A stretch of DNA of 64,000 nucleotides, from positions 1-64,000 of the forward strand of contig NZ_AFWV01000011.1 in NCBI RefSeq assembly GCF_000223985.1, read 5' to 3'. A program made the translations under genes and the position numbers. The notes below the pieces were generated by a model. That model was not told the origin of the DNA. It saw only the letters and a program-made list of their open reading frames with translations, and did not search any database. Positions 1 through 5,941 of this stretch are shown here, in pieces; within the stretch, counting starts at the first letter, position 1; the number at the start of each line of letters is the position of its first letter. This DNA comes from Thiocapsa marina 5811 (GTDB lineage: Bacteria > Pseudomonadota > Gammaproteobacteria > Chromatiales > Chromatiaceae).

Positions 1-1
1 G

Positions 2-958
2 GTCGAGGGCGCGACCTTGGAGGGCATGCTCGTCGGCTTGGGCGCCCCCGCGGGCGCCCTGGTGGTGATGGACCGCGGTATCGCCACCGAGGAGAACGTG
101 GTGTGGCTGCGCGCGCAGGGCTATCGCTATCTGGTGGTGAGCCGGGAGCGTCAACGCCAATTCGATGCGGACGCGGCGATCGCGATCCAGACCGCCGGCG
201 GGGATCCCATCGCCGTGCAGCGCGTCCTCGACGCCGAGGGCGAGGAGGTTCGCCTCTACTGTTACTCCGAGCGCCGGGCACACAAGGAAGAAGGCATCGC
301 CGAGCGGTTCTGCACCCGTTTCGAGGTGGCCCTGCAGGCCCTGCACGAGGGACTGGCGCGCCCGCGCACCACCAAGCGCATCGCCAAGCTGTGGGAACGT
401 ATCGGGCGGTTGAAGGAGAAGAGTCACGGCGTCGCGCAGCACTACAGCATCACCGTCGAGCCGGATGCCGGCGGGGTCAACGCCCAAGCCATCCGCTGGG
501 AACGCCGACCGGTCGACGGCACCTTGGTCACGCACCCCGGGGTCTATTGCCTGCGCACCAACGAGCTGACCTGGGAGTCGGAGCAGCTGTGGCGCACCTA
601 CGTCATGCTCACCGACCTGGAGGCGGTGTTCCGCTCCTTGAAGTCGGAGTTGGGTCTGCGTCCGGTTTACCATCAGACGGCGGAACGCACCGAGGGACAC
701 CTGTTCATCACCGTGCTCGCCTACCAGTTCGTCCAGATCATCCGGCGGCGCCTGCAGGCGCACGGCATCACCGACCGGTGGTCCAGTCTGCGTGCGATCC
801 TCGCCGGCCAATGCCGGGTGACCGCCACCTTCCGCCGTCCCGACGGGCGTGCCCTACATGTGCGCAAGGCCACCCAACCGGAACCGGCGCAGCTGGCGAT
901 CATCCGGGCCCTCGGCAGCGACCCCACCCCGGGAGGTGTGCATAAAATGATTGTTTGA
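2..958 (+). CDS. IS1634-family (IS4-like DDE) transposase, C-terminal part
   Basis: The reading frame is open from the window edge, so the N-terminus lies outside; a TTG at 17 is only the first possible internal start. The visible protein carries a DDE Asp in VVMDRG near its beginning and the C-terminal acidic region around LEAVFRSLKSELGLRP, which matches the Y/F-x2-R...E signature of IS4-superfamily enzymes. It would cut and rejoin the ends of its own insertion sequence. The following 100 bases contain no gene and probably include the right end of the element. Family assignment is from remembered sequence resemblance; activity cannot be judged without the left part. Confidence 0.8.
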   Translation, partial: VEGATLEGMLVGLGAPAGALVVMDRGIATEENVVWLRAQGYRYLVVSRERQRQFDADAAIAIQTAGGDPIAVQRVLDAEGEEVRLYCYSERRAHKEEGIAERFCTRFEVALQALHEGLARPRTTKRIAKLWERIGRLKEKSHGVAQHYSITVEPDAGGVNAQAIRWERRPVDGTLVTHPGVYCLRTNELTWESEQLWRTYVMLTDLEAVFRSLKSELGLRPVYHQTAERTEGHLFITVLAYQFVQIIRRRLQAHGITDRWSSLRAILAGQCRVTATFRRPDGRALHVRKATQPEPAQLAIIRALGSDPTPGGVHKMIV

Positions 959-1067
959 TCCCTCATCCCGAAGAATGGCATGTTTGTAGTGCCACTCGCC
1001 CACTTCGTTCGGCGTAAGCCAATGAAAGGAAAGGGAGCTTGGGGTGGGGTGTTAAACTTAGGGTAAC

Positions 1068-1080
1068 AAACGCGGTTCAG
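1068..1080. repeat. Solo arm of the TRAACYGCG repeat family
   Basis: Read on the minus strand this is CTGAACCGCGTTT, matching the arms of the complete elements at 18438 and 36064. Its TGA is the stop codon of the DUF2442 gene. No partner arm is visible about 80 bases further left, where the IS1634 element ends, so the element was probably truncated by that insertion. Confidence 0.5.
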
Positions 1081-1345
1081 GCAACTTGGTCGATGGCGTG
1101 AAGACGACCTTGCTCGCGTAGGCGCTGCTGAACGCCACCAGCGCTCAGCTCAAAGCCGTTGGGCCAGCATAGTGCACCGAACTCCAGAAAGAAGCGGCGA
1201 AAGAAGGGGCGTCCTCCAGGGGCTTTACCATATCGGTGCCGCGCACGATCAGCGGCGCAAGGTCGTAGTCGCCCCCGGTGCCGTCGGATAAGGCGAGTCG
1301 GATGACCTTGTCCTGCACGAAGTCGGCTCGCACGATCTTAATCAT
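1077..1345 (-). pseudogene. DUF2442 family protein, frameshifted
   Basis: The gene starts MIKIVRADF at an ATG overlapping the stop of the upstream gene by eight bases (ATGATTAA), which suggests translational coupling. The first 45 residues follow the DUF2442 pattern (LALSDGTGGDYDL, then VKPLEDAP). After GAGGACGCCCC the family-typical continuation FFRRFFLEFGALCWPNGFEL lies in another frame, ending at TGA 1077-1079. Adding one C to the C-run would restore a normal protein of about 88 residues. DUF2442 proteins are small and of unknown function, often sitting with toxin-antitoxin-like partners. A sequencing error in the homopolymer is an alternative explanation. Confidence 0.65.
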
Positions 1346-1556
1346 TGTCTGCTCCCGGAATGCGTTGCAGCGGCTGGAGCGCAATGGCGCGCTGGTCGTG
1401 GCTCACGTAGTCCAGGGCCTCGAAAATGCGTCGGTCCTGCTCGCGGGTCTCGCCGTCGGCGGAGCTCCGAATCTGCGCCTCCGAAAAGCCTTGGTCCATG
1501 TCCAGGCGCATGACGGCCGTGTTCCCATGGAAGCGCACCAACTGGTCGTTCCTCAT
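1338..1556 (-). CDS. Small hypothetical protein (72 aa)
   Basis: This short reading frame begins MRNDQLVRFHGNTAVMR. Its ATG overlaps the TGA of the dpdA-like remnant (ATGA), and its own stop overlaps the start of the DUF2442 gene, so the three were once one coupled operon. It is rich in charged residues, with no signal peptide or membrane segment. I do not recognise the family. The tight coupling on both sides argues that it is a real gene, but it sits in decaying DNA and may no longer be expressed. Confidence 0.5.
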   Translation of the reverse strand: MRNDQLVRFHGNTAVMRLDMDQGFSEAQIRSSADGETREQDRRIFEALDYVSHDQRAIALQPLQRIPGADND

Positions 1557-2290
1557 GTTCCGGTGGTCTCCAGCGTCTCGAACAGGTCGAGCTGGGCGCA
1601 GGGCTGGACCTTAGCCCTGCCCGGTTCCACCGGCTCGCCAGCGAGCGCGCGTTGCAGCGGCCGATAGAACACATCGGTGTTCTGGAAGCCGCGGCGCCGG
1701 AGGCGGTTATTGCCGCGGAAGATGATCACATCGATGCCGTCACGGCGGCAGATTTCACAGGGGCAGTGCTTCCAAGGCATCGCCTCCAGCGTCCGCCGAA
1801 GCCGATTACGCCTGTCATCGGTTCGGACACCATTCGCTTTGCTCTAAAGCTCTTGGTCGCTTCGGGGATACGGATTGCTGTGAAGAACCCATCCTCGGTC
1901 AGGTAGTTCTCCCCGCCACTGCCCATCCACGCGCGTCGAAGGTAGGACGCACTGTCTACCGACCGCACCCCAGCCTCGCAAAGTCCCCCAGCGCCCCCAG
2001 CCGCGCCAGCCCGAACAGGTGCATATCCACATGCTCAGGGACGACCTGGTGAACTGCTTCCAGCACCCGCAAGATCTCCTTGGTCGGCGAGCGCACCAGC
2101 CCGCCCGGGGCGATATAGCGATAGCCCATGGCAACGTACTGATGCGCCGCATCAGCATAGCCTTGCGGGTCCCTGCACCGCACCGATCGGGGTCGACACG
2201 AGACTGCCTTTCTCGGCGCGCCTGCATTCCACTCGACTGAAGTCCGCCGAGTCGGAGTCCTCAAGAATTTCGCTGAAGCGGGGTATCGCC
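1553..2290 (-). pseudogene. DpdA-like tRNA-guanine transglycosylase homologue, shattered
   Basis: Pieces of one protein appear in several minus frames. Around 2190-2240 reads VSTPIGAVQG. From about 2190 to 1956 comes GYADAAHQYVAMGYRYI, then GGLVRSPTKEILRVLEAV and VDMHLFGLARLGAL. From 1968 comes RSVDSASYLRRAWMG and AIRIPEATKSFRAKR. From 1780 to 1553 comes CPCEICRRDGIDVIIFRG followed by RRGFQN. These are hallmarks of the DpdA branch of the TGT superfamily, which inserts 7-deazaguanine into DNA in dpd modification-restriction systems. At least three frameshifts and an internal deletion before CPCEIC make it non-functional. The N-terminal half is missing or unrecognisable. Assignment to DpdA rather than another TGT-like branch is from memory of family motifs. 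Confidence 0.7.
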
Positions 2291-2581
2291 GGGAGCGGTA
2301 GGTTTAGGAGGAGCGCAGCGGCGGGCGTGGCATCATCGTCACCTTGATTCGGTGAAGTGGCGTCATGAAGAGGGGCCTCGACACATACGCCTGATGCTTG
2401 GATCGGAGGTGATTGTTCGACTGAAGCGGGATCAGTTGCGGCCCGAATGTCTGCTCGGGCAGTGGTCAGGGTTAGGACTGACCACTGTCTTTACGTTGTT
2501 CAAAACGGGTCCGATTTAGGCCCGGTTTGGGCCCCGACGAAAAAACCGGCACGAGGACGGCTTCTAAGTTTCTGATTGTAT
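2291..2581. other. Intergenic region with one perfect hairpin
   Basis: No gene is evident between the dpdA-like remnant and tRNA-Val. A perfect 10-bp inverted repeat, CAGTGGTCAG at 2460-2469 and CTGACCACTG at 2478-2487, encloses an 8-base loop. It lacks a convincing T-tract on either strand, so it could be the end of a lost element or a weak terminator. The rest shows nothing I recognise. Confidence 0.4.
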
Positions 2582-2656
2582 TGGTGGGCGCAGGTGGGAT
2601 CGAACCACCGACCCCTGCCGTGTGAAGGCAGTGCTCTCCCGCTGAGCTATGCGCCC
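2582..2656 (-). tRNA. tRNA-Val (anticodon CAC)
   Basis: The minus strand folds as a standard cloverleaf: acceptor GGGCGCA...TGCGCCC with encoded CCA, D-arm AGCTCAGCGGGAGAGC, anticodon stem CTGCC/GGCAG with loop TTCACAC, and T-arm GTGGTTCGATCCCAC. The anticodon CAC reads GTG valine codons. The 3' end faces the accessory DNA at 1-2570, the usual orientation of a tRNA used as an integration site. Confidence 0.96.
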
Positions 2657-2863
2657 GATTCAGCGGCGCAATCTACCAGGCGCGGTTGGCGAGGTCAACG
2701 CCGCCGAATCGCGGCGGGGCACCGGGTGGCTCCGCAGCATCGGCGGCTTAAGGGCGAGGCCATCATCAAAGGCCGGATCGAGCGTTCTGGCCGATCGCCG
2801 CCTTGAAACTCTCCAGGATCAATCAGTGCCGACGGACGTCATCCCCGGCGGCTGTGCCGATAC

Positions 2864-3394
2864 CTAGTCTCGGGGTATCACCGTTACCCGGTCGCCCACC
2901 CGAATCAGCCCGCCCTCGCGCACGCGCAGGCAGTGCCCGCCGTAACGCCCGAGCGCCTTGGCCATACCGGCGCCGGCGACCCGATCCAGATACCCGCAGG
3001 GCGGGCGCACCCGATGCCACGCCAACAGCGCCTCGCCGATCCGCAGGCTGCGGCCCCGTAGCTCGACCCCGACCAATCCGGAGACCACCAGGTTGCGCCG
3101 ATGTTGCCCGGCGCCGAGCGGCAGACCATGCCGGCGCTCCGCGCGCTGTAGATCCTCGGCCAAGATCAGGGTGACCTGACAGCCATCGGTCAGCCGCCAG
3201 AACCCACGGCCCGCGGCATAGCGATCCTCTGCCAATCCTTGGTCGACGAGCGCCAGGGTCTGCTCACAGGCACGCATCGGCGTCCCGGCCGCATCCGCGA
3301 CGAAGATCGCCGTCACGCGACCGCCGGGCACTCGGCGGAAACGCCGAACGAACCGCCCGAGCCGCGCCCTCAGCCAATCAAGAGACCCTGTCAC
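2864..3394 (-). CDS. MOSC domain-containing protein (176 aa)
   Basis: I chose the GTG at 3394 as start because it overlaps the TGA of the RES gene (GTGA), implying coupled translation; the frame is open further upstream but that part is antisense-like. The protein reads VTAIFVADAAGTPM near the N-terminus and RRNLVVSGL, LRGRSLRIGEALL and CGYLDRVAG in the core. These are typical of the MOSC beta-barrel found in molybdenum-cofactor sulfurase C-terminal domains and YiiM-type proteins. A Cys in PPCGYLD corresponds to the conserved cysteine of the family. The likely role is sulfur or Moco-related chemistry; substrate unknown. Its coupling to a toxin gene is unexpected. Confidence 0.8.
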   Translation of the reverse strand: MTGSLDWLRARLGRFVRRFRRVPGGRVTAIFVADAAGTPMRACEQTLALVDQGLAEDRYAAGRGFWRLTDGCQVTLILAEDLQRAERRHGLPLGAGQHRRNLVVSGLVGVELRGRSLRIGEALLAWHRVRPPCGYLDRVAGAGMAKALGRYGGHCLRVREGGLIRVGDRVTVIPRD

Positions 3395-4092
3395 GATGAC
3401 TGGATCAGCGTCTTGCGGTAGACCCGGACGATCCGGGAGCCATCCCAGACATAGGAGAGGTGGGGACCCTGCCGGGGGATGGTGACTGCCGGTGGCCGCA
3501 ACGCGGCGAGGCATTCCCCTCCGGGATCCCGCACCGACCGATAGACAATCCCCCAGGACCGCACCGCGCGCATCGCCAAGCCGAATGCTTGAGATGGCCG
3601 CCAATCGTCCGGGTCATGCAGATGGTCGTAATCCGCGCCTCGGACATCGTGCAAGGGCTTGGCCACCGCCCCCACGTAGACCCGCATGTCGATCTCTCCG
3701 GCGTCCTCTCGTGTGTAGGCAAGAAACCGGGCGCGGTGGTAGCTCGTCTCCTCGATCGCCGTGTGCAGGGTCTTGGCCGCGTAATAAACGCCGAAGCTGC
3801 CGTCGCTGAATCGGCTGGCCACGCCGATGTGCGTGAACGCGGCCATCACCGGCGTCGAGCCGGGACCACAGACACGGTCCTCGCGATCGACCAGTGCGAT
3901 ATCCCCGGCCTCGTCGCGCAAGCGCTCGTTGGTCAGCCCTTCGAGATAGAACAGCTCATCCATCAGATCCGGGTCCACGAGCGTCTCGAACAGGTTGATG
4001 GGCGGAAACTCCGAGGAGACGATGCGGTACTGGTGCGTCCAGTCCAGATCGCAACAGGGCGGGCGCTGCGGATCAGAGTCCCCGCTGAGCAT
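3391..4092 (-). CDS. RES-domain toxin (NAD+-consuming)
   Basis: RES toxins degrade NAD+ and are neutralised by Xre-type antitoxins. The protein shows the family's Arg near the N-terminus (HQYRIVSS), the Tyr/Glu block VYYAAKTLHTAIEETSYHR, and the later Ser region VYRSVRDPGGEC. I take the ATG at 4092 (MLSGDSDP) rather than the one at 4116, because it overlaps the antitoxin's end by 20 bases, as is usual in these operons. Length is 233 aa, normal for the family. Transcribed with the antitoxin upstream and coupled to a MOSC gene downstream. Confidence 0.88.
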   Translation of the reverse strand: MLSGDSDPQRPPCCDLDWTHQYRIVSSEFPPINLFETLVDPDLMDELFYLEGLTNERLRDEAGDIALVDREDRVCGPGSTPVMAAFTHIGVASRFSDGSFGVYYAAKTLHTAIEETSYHRARFLAYTREDAGEIDMRVYVGAVAKPLHDVRGADYDHLHDPDDWRPSQAFGLAMRAVRSWGIVYRSVRDPGGECLAALRPPAVTIPRQGPHLSYVWDGSRIVRVYRKTLIQSS

Positions 4093-4474
4093 CGAGATAC
4101 CGCCGCACATCCGCAAGATCGATCAGGCTGCCGCCGAGCATCCGCTCCAGCGCCGACTGCCCGTGAAACAACGGCGCCGTATTGGGCTTCTTCACCCATT
4201 CGTCGGCCGCACGCGGCGACGGCAAGAGGATGTTCAACGCCTTGGCGATACCCAGCAGGTAACTGATGCGATCCAGGACGTCCCGCCCCAGCCGCCGGGC
4301 CGTCTTCTCCGCCTTCCATTTGAAGAAGGTCGATTCCGGCGGGTTGCCGAGCAGAATCCGCTCCTGAGCGGCCGTGAGCCCCCAACGTGCGGAAAGATTA
4401 AAAAAGGCCTGCAGGGCGGCACTGGAGAGTCGCTCCGGATCGAAGCCGGTTTGGGGATGCGGGAGTGCACTCAT
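4073..4474 (-). CDS. Xre/MbcA/ParS-type antitoxin (DUF2384)
   Basis: This 133-aa protein precedes and overlaps the RES toxin gene. The N-terminal half contains a helix-turn-helix-like section (LTAAQERILLGNPPESTFFKWK), and the C-terminal half has the toxin-binding DUF2384 features (LLGIAKALNILLP, WVKKPNTAPLFHGQSALERML, LADVRRYLD). It should bind and block the toxin and repress the operon. Two palindromes lie immediately upstream. Confidence 0.9.
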   Translation of the reverse strand: MSALPHPQTGFDPERLSSAALQAFFNLSARWGLTAAQERILLGNPPESTFFKWKAEKTARRLGRDVLDRISYLLGIAKALNILLPSPRAADEWVKKPNTAPLFHGQSALERMLGGSLIDLADVRRYLDAQRGL

Positions 4475-4481
4475 CGCATAA

Positions 4482-4525
4482 GCTCTACATGTGGAGCAAC
4501 TTTATATTTATCTCTAAAAATAGAG
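4482..4525. promoter_or_regulatory. Putative operator/promoter of the Xre-RES module
   Basis: The AT-rich gap before the antitoxin start holds an almost perfect palindrome, GCTCTACATGTGGAGC (4482-4497, one mismatched pair), and a second inverted repeat, CTCTA-AAAA-TAGAG (4512-4525). Such paired palindromes next to an Xre antitoxin start are plausible autoregulatory binding sites. Binding itself is inference. Confidence 0.5.
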
Positions 4526-4623
4526 CGTTCTGTTCGGGTTATCAAGTCCTCGGGAGATTCTCGGCAGCCAGAGCCTCGATCCAGCCGGGCCACGCACACG
4601 CCCGTTGAGATCGGTGCCGGTGC

Positions 4624-5757
4624 TCACCGCCCACCGCCCAGGCTCTCGATCGCTCGCGCGGCTTCCGCATCACCCGCAGCCGCAGCCTTGCGCAGCCACC
4701 CAAGTCCCGCCTCGTGCGTCGGCCCGGAGGACTCATGCTCGGCCATGAGCTGGCCGAGGCGGCGCTGGACCTCGGTGTCGCCGGCCTCGGCGGCGTCGCT
4801 GTAGTAGACGATCGCGTAGGGGATGTCCGGTGCTGCGATACAGGTTCCGGGGCGATGGGTGAGCGGGTCGTAGCGACGCGCGAGGCGGGCCGCGAAGGCG
4901 GGGTCGGTGTTTGCGGCTTCGCTGTAGAGGGCATACGCGGCGGGGCAATCGCCGGTCTGCTCGAGCTGCTCGGCGCGCTCGAAGATGGCTGCCGGGGTCG
5001 GTCCGTCGGCGAGGAATCGGCTGGCCAGCGCGATGCCTGTGAGGGTGGGATCGCGTTCCGAGGGGGGTGCCGTTTCGTCCGATTGTTCGGACTCCGGCGT
5101 GTCCACTTGGGCGGGCGGGAAGTCCGGGGGCGGCTCGACGACCAGGGGTGTATCCGGATCCGACGGCAGCGTCTCGTCGAACCATCCGAGCCACCAGGCA
5201 CCGACGCCGACGCCGGCCAAGAGCAGGACGGCGGCGAGTGCGAGCCAAGGCCAGCGTGCGGCGGGTCGCGGGGTTGGTCGGGGATCCGCATGACCCTCGA
5301 GGTCGAGCGAGAAGTCGTCGGCGTCGGAATCAGGCTCGGCGTCGCGCGTGGACTCGGCTCCGGGTCTGCGGATGCTGATGGTCTCTTCCAGCGGATCCTC
5401 GGATGCGGAGCGCGACGCGGCGGCGCCGGAGCCGATCAGCTCGCCGCGGATCCGCAAGGTGCCGGCGTCCTCGACACCGTCGAGCCTGGCCACCACGCGC
5501 AACGGGGCCCCGCCGACGCCGACGATGCTGTCCACCAGGTCCGCGCCGAGGGTGAGTCTGAGTCCATCCGAGAGGGGCTCGGCCGTGAAGATGGGGTGCC
5601 AATGCGGTGTGACCTGCCACTGACGATCGAGTCCCAAGTAGCGCCCGTCGTTGCGTTGCAGGGCGAGCGAGACCGTCTCCGGGCTCGGCCGTGCGCCTCC
5701 GATCAGCAGCCGGGCGGAGCCCGGACCAGCCGGGTGGAGATCGATCTTCAGGGCCAT
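4624..5757 (-). CDS. Membrane-anchored Sel1/TPR-like protein (377 aa)
   Basis: The first 110 residues form a soluble, beta-rich-looking domain I do not recognise. An acidic linker follows, then a single membrane segment (WPWLALAAVLLLAGVGVGAWWLG, about residues 168-190) and a Pro/Glu-rich stalk. The C-terminal 130 residues carry Sel1/TPR-type helical repeats (CPAAYALYSEAA, IPYAIVYYSDAAEAGDTEVQRRLG, GLGWLRKAAAAGDAEAA). The N-terminus is probably cytoplasmic and the repeats periplasmic. It follows the SrfC-family gene in the same direction after 184 bases, so the two may work together at the membrane. Function unknown. Confidence 0.75.
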   Translation of the reverse strand: MALKIDLHPAGPGSARLLIGGARPSPETVSLALQRNDGRYLGLDRQWQVTPHWHPIFTAEPLSDGLRLTLGADLVDSIVGVGGAPLRVVARLDGVEDAGTLRIRGELIGSGAAASRSASEDPLEETISIRRPGAESTRDAEPDSDADDFSLDLEGHADPRPTPRPAARWPWLALAAVLLLAGVGVGAWWLGWFDETLPSDPDTPLVVEPPPDFPPAQVDTPESEQSDETAPPSERDPTLTGIALASRFLADGPTPAAIFERAEQLEQTGDCPAAYALYSEAANTDPAFAARLARRYDPLTHRPGTCIAAPDIPYAIVYYSDAAEAGDTEVQRRLGQLMAEHESSGPTHEAGLGWLRKAAAAGDAEAARAIESLGGGR

Positions 5758-5845
5758 CGGGGTCTACCTATGGTCGTTGTGGGTTGAGTGTGTTGAGGGG
5801 AGCGCGTGGTCAAGGCGATGTCCGGAGAATACTTATGCCTTGTGG

Positions 5846-5909
5846 GTCGGACTTGAGTCCGACCAGGCGGTACCGCCATCCAGCGGCGCCTTTCTCGGGC
5901 TGAAGCCCG
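5846..5909. repeat. Two REP-like palindromes between srfC-like and Sel1 genes
   Basis: GTCGGACT-TG-AGTCCGAC (5846-5863) and CGGGCT-GA-AGCCCG (5896-5909) are perfect inverted repeats with 2-base loops, set 32 bases apart. They look like paired REP-type intergenic palindromes and could form transcript-end hairpins. Confidence 0.5.
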
Positions 5910-5941
5910 ACCCACCGGGAGACAGTTTCGCGACAATCGCC

